Numbered from the stretch's first letter, positions 1-13,640 are shown. The stretch: DNA of 64,000 bases from Lithospermum erythrorhizon (GCA_019722365.1 JADFUC010000678.1:26281-90280), one strand, 5' to 3'. Numbers and translations are program-made. The notes: generated by a model not told the origin, from the letters alone.

Positions 1-26
1 CCCAAATTGCTTTATCTCTCTCTCGG

Positions 27-640
27 GTCCTTTTTGATTTCTTTTCTACTCAAGCACGCTACTACATTTGGCTCTCCCCTGATGTACCAATAGCTTCAAG
101 CCTACAACTCTATCCACCTCCCTCTTTCCTCACCCATATCTCTGCTGGCTTCAAGATACTTCAAAACTCTTATGATCAAGAAAAACTGAATTTAACCCCT
201 ATACGTGAGAATGCCTCACAATTTCTAACGTTATGACTATCGCCAAGAAATTATGACTATATAATTTATAGTTCTCTCTCGTGATTCCTCAACCGATGAT
301 AACTAGATCGCGAAATCAATCTTCTGAACACTTTGGCATCCTTCACCGAACAACCATTTTGGCCTCAAAATGGGTTTTAATGGTCACTTTATTCAAATTA
401 AGCAGAATAATGCATCCTCTTTTCATAAACAACACTCTGCACCCCACGGAGATACACCTCGGTCCGATAACCCTCTCTAACAATTCCCAGAATCGAGTCC
501 GACCTCCGCAACTCGGTCGGAGCCATCCCTGCATCTGGAAGAGAAATTAAAAGCCGCACCTCGGAATAAACTTCAACAGTGTAAATTGGGATCTCCTTCT
601 CAAGGCAATCCCCGTAAGTCCTCGTGAAAAACATCCTTGA
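27..640 (-). pseudogene. Ty3/gypsy reverse transcriptase and RNase H remnant
   Basis: Two overlapping minus-strand frames (634-398 and 534-343) carry the N-terminal RT region: a TYGDCLEKEI stretch matching the FPEDLPGLPPEREI entry block of gypsy RTs, then APTELR, then LNKVTIK, which is the conserved QLNKVTIK motif. Just downstream, about 343-240, AKVF and YHRLR match the AKVFSKIDLRSGYHQ block. At about 110-50 a stretch resembling the HPGKANVVADALSRK end of RNase H is visible. The catalytic YxDD part is absent, so RT is internally deleted. Several stops and at least one frameshift rule out function. Confidence 0.8.
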
Positions 641-2162
641 ACTCTAACAACCCGCACATCTTCCACTGCCTTTCCCTTTACCAAATCAACCACATATCCC
701 AAGAACTAACACACCTCTAATCAACCTCCTAGCCTCAAGGCCACATAACAAAACCTCAAGGCAAAATCTTTCCTGCCTCCCACAACCTAGATTAATCGGC
801 CTCCCAACCAACACAAAACTACTCCTTCCCATAACTGAGCCCAACCAATCCATGCCACCCAAGACAAAAGATCAAAACCCGAAGCCTGAATAGCAACCAA
901 ATGCACAACGATCACCACATACAATCAAAGGACAGCCTCTATATGCAAATCTAACCACACTAGACAAAGGCACACACAACATACGTATAAAGCAGAATAA
1001 AACCTCGGTGACACAGCACGCCAGTGAGCCCCGTAATCAAACAACACTCGGCCTCAATATCACAAAGGACTGCCCGACTGGCCCGCCAGTCACACTCACC
1101 TGACTCCTCCTGGAAGTCCTCATGGCCTCATATCCCCTGCCCCACGTCACACCGACCACCACGACTTCGATAACCGCCTTAACGGTATCACGTATTGCAC
1201 TCTCTAATAAATCAACAATTCGCGACGCCCCGGCCGGCATCGAGTAACATATGACCACCTCACCCGCCTTCCCCGTGCCCAATCCGACCACAACGGTAAT
1301 GCCGACATTGCTCAACCCCAAGACTACTTCCAACCCCTCAGATCTCTCGGGAGGCTCAAATCGCAGTAAGGAGCAGCCGGGACAGGCTGAGCACCGGGTC
1401 ACTCACCAGACGATTCCTCGGTCATCCTCCTCCGAATCCTTGTTAGAAGGCCTAATGAATAGAAAGTCTCAGTCGATTCTCCACCCGCCTCCTCAAAGGA
1501 AAGCACCTGGCCTAAAATAGATTCTCATGATTTAAACCAGCAAAACCATCAACAGACCAGACGATTCCCACGCCAAAACCATCTCGACCTAGTGATCCTT
1601 CTACCGATAAACATCAGAAGTAGTCGCACCAACCGGCTCTCACTTCCACCGACCAACCCCGTGGTTTGTCTCCAAGCACACCTCCCAGCAGCCAACAAAT
1701 CGCCCCAGAAACACTAAAGTTCTCCCACCTGCACCCTGCATGAAGTTTATGGTAGCAACTTTACTCTCATCTCTCACACAATCCCCATCGTCAGAGGATC
1801 TCATAATTTAATGAACTCACAATAGCCCGCTTCCGCGAATCCCTCCTCGAAAACTTCGAGATCCCTCCTAAACAACTTACTCGAATTCAACCTCCGTCAA
1901 CTGAAAGATTCACTCTACGGTCTACCTCAACCGGCACTGCACCTTCGACCTCTACCGGTCCAGACTCATCGAGACATCTATACCCCTACCAGCCTCAAGC
2001 CCCCTCCTGGGCCTACCTCCGGCACCTCTCGCCTACCTCCTCACCGACTGCATCCTCACCGCTTTATTTGAACAAAATAAAGACCAGATTTACAAAAAGA
2101 CACCACACTAAACAAGTCGACTCACAACCACAATGTGTATAACCCAAAAAAACTGAAACCTA

Positions 2163-2177
2163 AGCTCGATACTGCAT
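2163..2177 (-). other. primer-binding site (initiator tRNA-Met type) of the chromovirus
   Basis: The minus strand reads GCAGTATCGAGCTTAGGTTT, a degraded form of the TGGTATCAGAGC site complementary to initiator tRNA-Met. It lies immediately inside the LTR end, where minus-strand DNA synthesis would be primed. It fixes the orientation of the element and the inner edge of the LTR. Confidence 0.6.
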
Positions 2178-4633
2178 CAGATCCATTCGGCCCGAGGTAT
2201 AGTCATTAAAAATCCGGAACACCAGAAAGTCACCAAACCGATGGACGACTGGCTTTAAAATAATCGCTTTTATCCTGTGAATTAATTAAGTTTCCTAAAT
2301 CAAACAAGCTAGAAAATTTGAGTAATCCATCAAATTTATATCAAACGACCAACCATAAATATATACATGTATATCCCAATAAAGTGAATGCTTGGTGCAG
2401 CGTTGCCACTGTATTTATACACGCATCAGATCCTCTAAATACAAAATGACTCAATGAAGGCTAAGATTTCGAAGAAATACAACAATGAAAACCTAAGTTG
2501 ACAACATGCACTGAGACTGCGAGAATCCTCACCATGCCTAGCACTTGAACAAACTCTCCAAACACTTTTTGGCTCAACCACACCCGTCAACAAATGAAAT
2601 GCCTACCAATGCTAAAAGGGCGTAAGCGAAGTTTTGTGAAACTTAACAATGTGTGAACTTACCAAACGGAACGAGTCAATCATTTAAATATAATAGTCAA
2701 ATATAAAATAATATATATCCAGACTATCTAATCAGTCATAATAAGTGCCTTCAAGAAGGTCTCGCATAACATGCTAGAAATATAATAGGCCTAACACACC
2801 CAATGAAATCATAGACTCAACAACAAAATTATAAATTTTAGTCATCCCTTCTATTTCACATTCCACAAGTATGTCACAAGCATTACACTCAATCCGTCTA
2901 CCCCATCTAATGAATCAACCGCTAATAACAATCAAGTATAAGGCCAACCGCACGCTTATAATTATACATCACAAAGAAAGTGATCAAAAGATTCTCATAC
3001 CGCTCTTATAATCGTTATACAACCTATATACCTAGAAGATAAAATAAGAATAATGTAATACGTGAAAGCGATCAAAAGAGAGAGTCATACCGCTCTTATA
3101 CCGTAACGCTATACCTGTAGTATAGTGTGGCCATATCCTGCAGTTTAGTAGTCACCAATCCCTAGTAATCCCAACTATGTGGCACCCACCGATACTGCCT
3201 CTAAACCTATGCATAACCCAAACAACTACTTACTCCAAACAAGACATACGGCCAAAACATCCCACAATCAGAATCAATCATAACGCCGACAAGGCCACAA
3301 ACATATCAAAAGTGCCGACAAGGCCAATATAATATAATAGTGCCGATGTCAGCTTGACCAAAAAATATTGGAGTTCAAGCTGCTATTTACCTCCACACTT
3401 TCTGCTACGTAAATACAATCACAACACAACATGTTATCATTCTCATAATCATAACACAAATGACACGTATACCTATTCTGACATAATCACACCACACACA
3501 AACAGCGTGGCACGAAGTAACACCCGCGAGATAAGTACTCACCGTTTTTAGCTACCTAAACCTTTCGCGAAAGACAACACCAAGGTAATCGCTCTTCCAA
3601 ACACGATCAACGCTTAACAAAATAAAGCATGATCAAACCTATTACTATACCGGCGGCTCTAGAGGATACATACATAACCAATTCTTAGGAACTATTTCTA
3701 ATTGTATAACTTGACTGGATAACTATCGAATTATAATCCCATCGGACACACCCAATCGATCCCGCTAAATTCCATCTTATCGCTTTCTCATTACAAATCA
3801 ACTTATAAGTCATTCTAATTTAATCAGCTGGTCCATAATTAACACCATATGTTCAAATATCAATTATAACTCAACTGAAATTTCAATTTTTCAACAGAGT
3901 AACACCCTTTAATAAATTTTAAATCTCCAATTTAACATCATAACAACTATAGCTAAGGTCCCAATGTAACCTCCTACACATTTAAAGTTTTATAAAATAT
4001 CCACATAAAAAAGTCAAACTAAACCCCAAAAGTCAACTCGACTATAACGTCAAGCCAAACGATCTTCAAAATCGCTCTAATTCATCACATATATACTACG
4101 TGAACCCATAACCAACTAAGATTTATCATAAAATTCAATTATAAAAGTCAAACTAAAAGTCAACTATCTCAAAACCCAAGAAATATCTCGAAAGACTTGA
4201 AATTTCTTACCTTAACTCAAGAGGAACACAGAAGAGAAATTAAATATTCTACAAACGGTTTCTGAAGTTTCAAATGACAAATCAATATAGAAATGGAAAA
4301 AATGTTCAAGTGGGGGGGTATAGTGTTTCGGCCCAAATAACAATTTTGTCATGTAGTTATTTGACGATGAGGGATAAAGTTCGCAAAGATATTTATAAAA
4401 AATCGAGTCCCGTCTGGCTCGGGTTAATTCTCCCGCTGGTCAGACTTAAATCTCCACGTAACCCGATTTCAAAGATAAAATTCTTCCATGTACAACACTA
4501 CTAAATTATAAATGAAATTGGCTAAAATTGGCTAAAAAAATCTTAATTTAAATATCATCATCGAAAAAATATATCACTATTCCCGGTCCCACCACGACGT
4601 AAATTTTTTTTTTCGTAACGCTTTTATTATTAC
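2178..4633 (-). repeat. chromovirus LTR, copy 1 (about 2.45 kb, 5' LTR on the minus strand)
   Basis: This block is homologous to 26,253-28,701 and, in the opposite orientation, to 53,194-55,620. Shared landmarks include a TGGTGGGACCGG tract near the 5' end (minus strand, about 4,590), AAGAAATATCTCGAAAG next to a CTTACCTT tract (about 4,185-4,215), and GAGATAAGTACTC (about 3,530). The 3' end (about 2,180-2,270) shares GGTGTTCCGGAT and CCTCGGGC with the LTR end at 34,740-34,800. The ORF at 4,274-4,504 is chance coding in the LTR. The LTR is strongly diverged from the other copies. Confidence 0.75.
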
Positions 4634-5653
4634 TGTCTTTTCTAAAGCAGATTTCTTGACGCCTTAATCGTTGATTCAAATTTTTAATTCATTGTTACAT
4701 AAGTTTAATACTCTATTGAATACAAGATCCTGCCATTATCATAAGCAAGAATAATTTCTATAACAATGAGCATTCTATCTCCCAAGATTTTTACGTACTC
4801 TTCTCGCAATAAACAAGGAAGGCCATCAATAAATTTCGATTTCCAATTTTGTCTATTATTCTCCTGAGTTCACAACTCCTCTACTAAGAAAAGTATCTTT
4901 ATTAATGACCTAAATCGTGTGAGTTTTTACACTGATTTAGGTTCTAATATTTTACTATTATCTGTAATATCTACCAGTAAATATTCCACAATATTAACAA
5001 TTAATTTATAAACAAAGATTTTCAATATATACTTTTGTCCATTTTCACAGTTTAACTCCGCCCCACATACGACAGTTTCTTTTGTTCTCGGTTAAATACT
5101 ATCCCACCAAACTTTGTTGGCCGGTAAATCCTCAAGTATTATCATATATTAACAATAGCCTCATCGTGATACTATTAGTTTTACAAATGTAGAATATATT
5201 AAAATTCTATGTACAACATTATGTTCTGTTTATTAGCATAACTATCTATGTTCCATTCATAAATATTTTTACCACTATAACTATTATTAAAGCAAATTCT
5301 TGTTCCTATTTAGTTATTCATGCAGGCGTCTTTTACACAATAAAATTTTACTTCAGTTTTATTCACCCATTTTCAAGTTTATTAACTCGGTCTGCAATTA
5401 TCTTCTTATGATCATCATTATCTTTAAATTATTGTATTAGATCTTTCATTCAAAGTAGTATCACACATAATTACCCAAATTTATTCAATATTTTTTTCAA
5501 GTTCTGATGTTGATTTTAATTAAAATTTTATTTCGCTGTGAGGCCGAATGCTCTGGAGCTGCGAGAATTTCCAATTTCAAATCATTCCTTTTTGGAATGC
5601 ACATTGTCCATTAAGGATATTAAATTTTCTACTTTATCATGTAATAAAATAAT

Positions 5654-7060
5654 TTATTCTCCTAGAGTATTTAAAAAGTAATTTGTATAATTATTTTGTT
5701 CTATTAAAATATTTATCTGTTTACAAGTTATTTGTAATGTATCATTCTCAAATAATTTTGAATAAGCTAGAAAAGTACAAGCTTTTCCATCCCTTTCTAT
5801 CTGAAAAGGTTGTTGTGGTGGATAAGTACTAGCAACGTTTTCACCATTCATTAATCTATGCTTTTCATAAACGAAACATATTACTCTCCACATAAGCTGA
5901 TACAAACTGTGGGCAAAAATAATATATTATTTGGATTGTGAACATATTCTTTTTGTAATCTCGATTGTTCTTTTTTATTAAAATTTTCAAAAAACCATTT
6001 TCTAAAAGTGTTTCCATACGGGCAAAGGTAAATTTTTTAATTTTTTACTCAGTCAGAACTGTACAAAAATCTATTTTGTCTCAGAATTCATCTAAAGAGG
6101 AAAACTCATTTCAGACATTGTGTCTGCAAATTTAGTATTATAACCTCTAACTATATTATCTTTTCGTATATGAAGTTCATCAACTCTATGATTTTCAACC
6201 GATTCTTCAGACTGTTTTTCTTCCCTAATATGGGACGTGGATGTCTCGGTTGTAATTTCAAATTATAATCTATAGGTGAAATATAAGAATGATTTGAAAT
6301 TGATCTAGATCTTAATGATCCCATTGAAGATTCTAATAATTTATTGGAATTTTCAAATTCTAAATTTATTGTTCCTTCTCGAGTTTGTAATACATCAATT
6401 AAATTAGATTGAATTTGGGGTTGAACTAGAAACAAAGTTTTTTCTATTACCTGTGGTAAAACTTATTTCTTCCCATTTGATAGATCTTCTAGTCATTATA
6501 TTAGATTTACTAAAATTAGTTTCTATTAAGATAGTTTCATTTATAGGTTTATCAACTTTTTTACAATTTAGGATTAATAGAATAACGGTTCATTAAATTC
6601 TATAATACATAATTTCTGCCTCAGTATATATAATTATAATCATGTGTTTTAACATTTAAAGTTACAACATCAATTATTAATATCCCATAAAGATAATCGT
6701 AAATTGCGATAAACATCAAAATAAATCGTCCATGCAAACTAGATCGATTATACCCATTAAAGATTGTCTTCAATTCAAATTCTGGCCTCTAAAGCCGCTT
6801 TAAAACTTTCTGGCAATCCTTCCAATGTTAAAGGTTTAAAAGCTGCTATGGCGTAAGTCCAATATGTAGAATTTATAACTCCTATACATGAGTCACATCC
6901 TTCTCACTTAATAATCTGATAACCATTTCTTTGTTATTTAGAGAAATAGATTCTTCCATAGTTTTAACTACTTGTTTAAATCCAAGTTTCAAAAGTTCCT
7001 AACTGGTATATAACTTTAGGTTCAATTTTAGGAATAGTCCATTTATTGGTGCAAACTTGA
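5654..7060 (-). pseudogene. endogenous pararetrovirus (Caulimoviridae-like) relic, movement-protein region and flanking fragments
   Basis: Minus-strand frames from about 7,060 to 6,440, interrupted by many stops, resemble the movement-protein (30K superfamily) domain of plant pararetroviruses. The clearest part is a LEGLPESFKAAL stretch encoded at about 6,790-6,830. Two open fragments follow in the same direction: 6,435-6,151 (94 codons, Ser/Asn/Lys-rich) and 5,905-5,654 (83 codons, Cys-containing); I assign these only by position and composition. Such relics are inherited integrated copies. I see no intact replicase and no complete frame. AT content is far higher than in the neighbouring chromovirus. 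Alternative: a decayed retroelement of another class. Confidence 0.55.
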
Positions 7061-9387
7061 TGGTATCATTTCTCAAGATCAGGTCACAGAGATGTATCTG
7101 TCATTATAATACAAAAATTCAAGTATGGTTAGTGTATGTCTCTCTCATAACTACAAGTTAATAAAGTAAATTAGGAGTATATCAGGTACTTCAAGATAAT
7201 TAATAAACCTATCTAGAAAATTCCAATGGTTTGATAAAAATAACAAGCTTATACTACAATTTCCTACCATGATATTTCCTCATTGGTTATTTTAATTCAC
7301 TTTATATATGATTGGAGTGTCATTTGCGTATTACTAGATTGAGAAAATCATTGACCTAAAAATGACGTTTGGAAGAACTACATATCGTAGCATTAATGGT
7401 AAACACATAAATTTAATCAAATAAAGGGGTTCGACTATACATCTAGTTGTCTCCTAATGGCACGTCATACGGTATAATTCCTTTATATGATCTCTTGACT
7501 TAGAGCTTAATCTTAAATTAGTTTTGATAATGGATTTGGGTCCTCGACTAGACTGGATATATCCTATAGATATAATCTAGAGTTGGCCTGATCCGAAGTC
7601 CGGATGCCTGATCCCATGTGGTCGACTGGAGTTGGGACTCAATAGCCTATATAGGATGTCTTGTGCTGTGCTGATCCTGTACGGGACTTACTGAGGGGCC
7701 GATATATTCAGTCGTGGTGCCTAAGAAGCTTAATCCCGTATGGACAAGTTCGGCTTTAGGAACGAGTCCTAAATTGAAAGGACGCCCTACTATAGCTAAG
7801 AACGAGTCGGCCTCTGTGTATTACTAAAGATTTTATCAAACAGAGTCCTCGACTATGACGGCATTTCATGCAGCTTTTAGAAGTATTGTTTGTTAAGCAT
7901 TTTGAGATTCAATCTTGGAAACTTTGGATTCTCATCAAATTCTTTTAATGATGTTCATAAAATTGGCTGCACAAATAAAATTATTATATTGTGTCTGGGA
8001 TTAAGATTTATACTACCCATCCTAATTTATAAGTCCTAGGTTTGACTTTTGCACAAACATTAATAAAATTTAAATTTTATTCTCATACCCTAATTTTCCT
8101 TCATTTCTTCTACAAATATTTGGTCAAAATAGAATGTCTTTGGAATTTCTTAAAATAGACAAAGTCCCTACATTAAGGAGAAGTATTTTTTTTTGTTTTG
8201 TGGTTGTAGGCCATCAAATTTTATCGAACTTTAATACATTTCTCATGTAGAAATTCTCTAATAAATTTGTAGTTAAAAGTTTTTTCAGTGATAATTCTAA
8301 GGTTTTCTCCACTTATTTTAAAAAAATGGGGCTATTTATTGATAACTATGATTTTCTTTTAATTGTAGATTTGAAAATTAATTATCAAGTGAATCTGATA
8401 AAATAATTATTAAATTCTGATATTATTTAGTTAAAGTAGGTGCCCATCTCATAAAAATGAAAACTACTTATTTATTTATTTGCCCATCATTTATTAATTT
8501 TGAACCTCATATTTTCAGCAGGATCTCTATTTTGTGCGACATCATCATTCGAGGTATAAATTTAGGTATAATGAATATTAAACCCTAAGTTTTCCATTTA
8601 ATTAGTTTGATAGACTAAAATATCGGGAACCCTAATATTTTACAAGTGTTCGACTTTAATTGGAGGCTCAGTCGAAACCCTAATCACCAAATGTCACCCT
8701 GAGATTAACCCTACTGCCACTTGTAAGTGTACAACTGAAGTCTTGATTTATTGCTAATCAATCTTCATAAATTGACCACTTGAGATTTATCGACCGTCTA
8801 AAGTACTCCCTCAGCATCATATGCATTATTTTAGTTCTTTTCATAAATAATTATTTATTATAAATTAATATTTTAAAGGACAAATTCAATTACATCTTAA
8901 AGGATAGAAGGTAATCAATTGTTACAACTTGACATCAAAAAATAAAAACTATAGTTAAAATAAGTTGAATGAAGTATTATCAATTCTTAATAATTGTGCT
9001 AAGCACAAGTAAATAAAATGAAACTATGTAGAAATGAAGAGAGTTATCCGTATTGAATATTGAAACTCCTAAAGACAACATAAAGCTTGGCTTCCAAGTT
9101 CCAAGTATGTACTTCAATTCTCAATTATCATTGTAACATTGTAATCTAATGAGGTTAATATACGTTCAAGCTTTGACAGTTGACACTCGCATAAGCACCA
9201 ACATTAACAATCCTATCTTCTCTTGCGGGGGGAAACAATTTGGCACCAACTCCTAGGTTGCCTCCCACGTTAACTCTAGTGATTAGTGATCACACTGCCT
9301 TGACGAAGGTTGAAATAAATAAAGCTAAAAACGGTAGATGACTAATTTAAATATGTGGTTTATTTTCTTTTTTTTACTATGAAAAAG
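7061..9387. other. no gene recognised; AT-rich intergenic sequence
   Basis: I see no supported gene here. A moderately GC-rich patch at about 7,500-7,870 stands out from AT-rich flanks but has no long frame. At 8,807 the sequence TACTCCCTCAGC resembles one end of a Stowaway-type MITE, but I could not find a convincing opposite end. Confidence 0.5.
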
Positions 9388-10478
9388 TGTAATCGCTCTT
9401 CTTAGTAATCAGTATTCGCATAACTATTAACAACACTTGTACTCACTCAACCGTGCAATCAAAACAAAGTAAAATATAATAAGTAAATAACACAATTGAT
9501 AGTAACTCAGCTTGGTGCTAATATAGCACTGGGGGCAAGAGCTCAGCAAGGGTGATTCCAATTAGATCACGAGAATTACAAATAAGTTCTTATACCTAAT
9601 GCCCACATTCTTCTACCCCTTATTCTGTACTCATCCTGGGTGAATAAGTTTAGGCACCGACTCAAGATATTCTACACAAACCATTACTTTCCCAAGATGG
9701 ACTACTACACAAACAAAAACAAAGAAAGACTATCAGGTCGTGTTAAGTGCAATACCAAAGGGTACAAATCTAAAGGAGTTTTATAGAGTAACTCCATACA
9801 TTCAAATTGCCAAACACATTAGTCAAAACACTAAAGCTTTTCTCCTCTCACAAGAACAATCCGTAATCTATATATTTGAAGCTGAAGTTATCGATTAGGT
9901 GCTTATATTAGTCTTTTTATACAGAAAAGACATCCAAGTTTAAGGTAATAACTCTATAAAACAAACCTTCCATTTTGAAATATAATAAAGGCAACGATTT
10001 TTGCCTTAACAAAATAGCGTGTGAATCTTCTTACTTGTTGACCAAGAATTCCTTTTCATTACCGGCCATAATCCTATTCACCATATCAATTATAGATCTT
10101 CTTCATGAAAGGAAATAAATCTTCTTGATTGATCTCATGGTTCTCAACGCGCTGTCAAGACCATCTGCTATTAATAGTTGGAATGATATTGCGAAATACT
10201 TGGCCAATCTCCATGCACTAACAAACTCCTCCTTTGGGTAAGTTTTTCGTGGCAAATAACTTGAGAACCTCACACTACATAGCAAAGTGTATATAACTCC
10301 AAATAAAAACAAGATGGACAGAACACATAACATAAACCACCAAATGTCAATACAAGTATCAAACACAGATGGCTAAAACATGTGCCAAAATAAAAATAGC
10401 TAATACTAACTAACACTACCAGGACATCCAAAATAAAGCACACATAAAACTCCACTATAAGGTTCTCCATCCAAACTA
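9388..10478 (-). repeat. 3' LTR of SIRE-like copia element A (about 1.09 kb)
   Basis: Homologous over its length to 50,800-51,902. Both copies end, on the minus strand, with GATTACA, giving the CA terminus expected of an LTR. Both begin just after a purine-rich tract. Shared internal landmarks include AACAACACTTGTACTCA (about 9,430), the GTATATAAC block (about 10,290) and GTGCCAAAATAAAAATA (about 10,382). ORFs reported on the minus strand at 10,103-10,470 lie inside the LTR and are not genes. Confidence 0.75.
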
Positions 10479-10487
10479 TCTCCTCCT
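10479..10487 (-). other. polypurine tract of copia element A
   Basis: The minus strand reads AGGAGGAGA directly before the LTR start, the position and composition of the plus-strand primer of a copia element. The matching site in element B is AGGGGAGA at 51,903-51,910. Confidence 0.6.
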
Positions 10488-10899
10488 ATTTGTCCAAAAA
10501 ATATAGCCAAAACATAAAAACATCAAATAAACTGGCACACATAGCCAAACAAACATCTTTTCCCCGGGAGAGAGGCTTAACTCATCAACAGTAGTCGATT
10601 AACAACTGGATCATCCTTTCCAGCCAAACTCCTAAGCCTTGCCTCCAAAAATGCATTTCCTCAAGGCATCGAATTCAATCTCTCCATCTAATAACGCTTG
10701 ATTTTCATTCCTGATGAACCGAGCAGTCTCCTCATTGGCTCGAGCCACTTCCCAGCTGGGACATAACTCAAAGGAATAACAACATGTATTCCTTGGCAAG
10801 AACTTAGACTAATGTTGATATACCTCTAGACAGCTCTCATCATCGAAGAACTATATCGTCCGGAAAGGCCAGCTTTCATAATACCAAGACAACATACTT

Positions 10900-12864
10900 G
10901 GATAGGCTAATAGATCTTAAGCCAAAGATGTGATTGAGCATGCTGAATAGTTTGATCGAAGATGAATTGTCCAAGGTTGAACGAGGCCCCTGTGCTGATC
11001 ATATACAACACCCTAGCCATGGTTTCTGGCTAATACTTCTAGCGCAAGGCCGAGGAACCCAATTGACAACCCCTACCTTATGCAAGACAATATATTTCAC
11101 ACTCAGAAGGAGGGTATTTTGACCTTGTCATCATGTCACCATCACCTCCTAAGCACTTTAAATATCTCGAAGTTTTAGTTCTACCCAGCTTTTACTCCCA
11201 TTAAAATTTCTCCCAAAGTAGGCATTAATAATACTCTGGCGAAATCAACAAGAAGGTAAAAGTTACCTTTTAAAATTGGGGCTCTCAGGATCATCTATGT
11301 CCTCTGTCATGTTGCAGATGAACTCCCTTATTAGCTTCGGATAATATGGACTAACTATTTCAACTGTTGGCATGACGCCTGCATCTTCTAAAATGCTCAT
11401 AATGTCAAGATTCTTCTTGGTGTTCTCCGACATCATCCTTTCAGCAACAATCCTTCGACTAGCAACAAACTTCCACTCAAATTTCTTCCTCTTAGTTCAT
11501 GACCACATTCTCTGCGGGAAACAACAATATTCTGAAAGTCTCTCGTTCTAACTCCTGATCTGCCTCATTTATCTCTCGCCTTCCCTTGGCCTTCCTCCTC
11601 TTGATGATCACAACAACAATGTCTTCCTCATTAGAGCCCTGCTCATTCTCTTTAGCATTATCTCCATGTTGTTCATGTTCAGGGAGCCATTCGTCAGAGA
11701 CATGTCGTTCTTCAACAGTGGCACTGCCTCCCAGCAACCTCCGGCACGCTATCCCCGACGGCCTTCTCAAGGGCCTCCGCAGCTCTTTCTTTCTTGTTTA
11801 GCTTCTTCTTTAGACCGAGAAGTTTCCAAGATTCAATTTTGTGCCGTCTCTCTAGACTTCCTTTTCTTCCTTTAACCAACATCCTCACACCCCAAGGTCT
11901 TCATCACCATTTAATATATTAGTAAGACCTTCACCATCAGCTTGGTTTATCCCTTTCACTGACCGACCTGAAGACCAACACCAAAGGTCGCAACACTTGG
12001 GCGACATCCTCTTTCCATGAGTGCCAGAAATTGCACATCCATCGCCACCCCAACATCCTCCATAAGTCTCCCGCTACCGAGTAACATTCTCAACCATCGG
12101 CTGTGGTCATTGACAATGTCAATGACATGGTCCAGCCTCATCTCCTTAGCATGGGAACACTCTCCTTCAACCCATCCATGCTGTTCCTCGACACTGGATC
12201 AACACACTCATACCCAAGTTTATTTGGTTTTCGCTTACCAAGACGACATTGTCATCAAGAATTGACACATTCACTACCTTCTCTTCAAGGTTATCAACAC
12301 CGCTACCCATATCACCAATAGAAAGATCTCCATTCAAGAGTCTTACCCATCGAGTTAATACTGGGAATGCGAGGGCCTGACAGATCTTCTGATCGTAATC
12401 CTTCCATCAATAATAAACAATTGATTCTCCCACAACATCCTCATCTTCTTGAATTTCATCATGGGACCCATCCTCCAAATATCATCATCATCGCGGGCTC
12501 ACTTAGGTTTAGGTTGTCGAAGTTTCGATACTGGGTGTGTAACAACCCATGGTAGATAGAAATTGTGAATTTGTGGTTGTGCTTCATGGGTGACTTCTGG
12601 AGTGGTGTAAACATGAGGCACACTCCTAATGGGGGTAGGATTAAACACCGGTTCTCCATCCCATTTCTTCTTCATCGAAGCAGAAGCCTTCAACCCTTCG
12701 CTTTTACTTCATTTTGCTTTCTTTTTCCCTTTCACCTTTTGGGCCTTTTCTTTCACTACTTGTGGTTCAATCTCCATGCATGCATCATCATCAGACCCTT
12801 CCACTTTCTTCTTACCTTTGGTTTCTTTTCCCGAGGTGTTAACGCCTCCTCATGTTCTCACCAT
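10900..12864 (-). pseudogene. env-like second ORF of SIRE-like copia element A, broken
   Basis: The likely ATG is at 12,864 (MVRT), followed by a Lys-rich, basic, low-complexity segment (about 12,820-12,500). Further on, minus-strand frames 11,490-11,270 encode KKFEWKFVASRR, MPTVEIVSPYYPKLIREF and DIDDPESP. At about 11,090-11,030 LHKVGVVNWVP appears, and at about 10,985-10,930 FNLGQFIFDQTIQHAQS. This succession matches the conserved core of the domain annotated in plants as putative plant transposon protein (PF20167 type), found in the extra ORF after pol in SIRE/Maximus copia elements. Stops and frameshifts break it. Whether such proteins act as envelope proteins is unproven. The homologous copy is at 52,300-56,915. 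Confidence 0.7.
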
Positions 12865-13204
12865 AGTTGTAGGTTCAAGCTTTGTAAGTTTAGAAGGGAG
12901 AAAGTTAGGGTTTGTAGAGATTTGGAAGAGAACGAGTGATTACAAAATATTTTTGAGAGAGTAATTGCGGTGGTCAAGGGGATTATAGACGGTTTTTGAA
13001 TAATTGCAGTATTTGATTTTATGGTAAGTGGAGAAGTTTAAGGAAAGTGCGCGGTTAACACAAGGCTTTATCACATTTAATGAATTGTAGTTACCATCAA
13101 TGACATTCTTAATTCCTTTTTCAAAACATCCCTCCATAAATAATATGCCAAAATTCCTTCCCATGGTCACTCTTGATTCGGACAACATGTTGCTCTTTTT
13201 CTTT

Positions 13205-13640
13205 TTACAGTTGGACAATCAGCTTCTTGAATACGTCAAAGGTGTCTAATTTTTCTCTTATGAATTCTACCCATGTATACCGAGAGTAGTCATCAATACA
13301 CACATAAACATACTTCTTTCCTTCATGGCTTTCAACTTGCATCGGCCCCATTAGATCCATGTTCATTAGTTCTATTACGTGAGAGGTGACCATATGTTGT
13401 AACTTTTGGTGACAACTCTTGGTTTTTTTTCCAACTTGACATTCTCCACACACATTGTCTTTAATCTCAAGTGTTGGTAGTTCTCGTACAGCCTCTTTCG
13501 ATATAAGTTGTTGGATGTTCCTGTAATTTGTGTGCCCTAACTTCTTATGCCCCTTCATAAGAAGGAACCTCGCAAACCTCCACATAGACTCCTCATGGCA
13601 ACTCGACATAATAGGTTGTTGCAAGTCTTGAGAGGTGGTA
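13205..13640 (-). pseudogene. copia GAG-pre-integrase and N-terminal integrase fragment
   Basis: An open minus-strand frame encodes HKKLGHTNYRNIQQLIS, CGECQVGK (zinc-binding H/C motif before integrase), then MNMDLMGPM (first catalytic Asp of the DDE triad), YVCIDDYSRYTWVEF and DVFKKLIVQL. The frame stops before the second catalytic Asp and the Glu, so the fragment is inactive. It ends next to the env-like region: the rest of integrase and all of RT and RNase H are deleted. Upstream it fuses in frame to Tat-element sequence at about 13,640. This is the most intact coding piece of element A. Confidence 0.9.

Larger units (their letters stand above)
1..2177 (-). mobile_element. Ty3/gypsy chromovirus internal region, decayed and cut by the window edge
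   Basis: Read on the minus strand from the primer-binding site at about 2,170 down to base 1, broken frames give the order gag, protease, RT, RNase H of a chromovirus (Tekay/Del-like by LTR size and primer site; lineage is inference). A gag-like stretch lies at about 2,100-1,000. A protease segment with a GMDWL core is encoded around 837-866, where family members carry an ILGMDWL motif. RT and RNase H follow below 640. Primer site to RT is only about 1.5 kb, so parts of gag and protease are missing. No frame is intact. The paired LTR is at 2,178-4,633; the other LTR would lie outside the window. Confidence 0.75.

Noticed and set aside
11586..11875. Plus-strand frames of 69-71 codons
   Set aside because: Antisense to the env-like ORF of copia element A.
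12565..12964. Plus-strand frames of 111-124 codons
   Set aside because: They are antisense to the Lys-rich start of the copia env-like ORF; their Phe/Ser/Leu-rich composition is the complement of that region.
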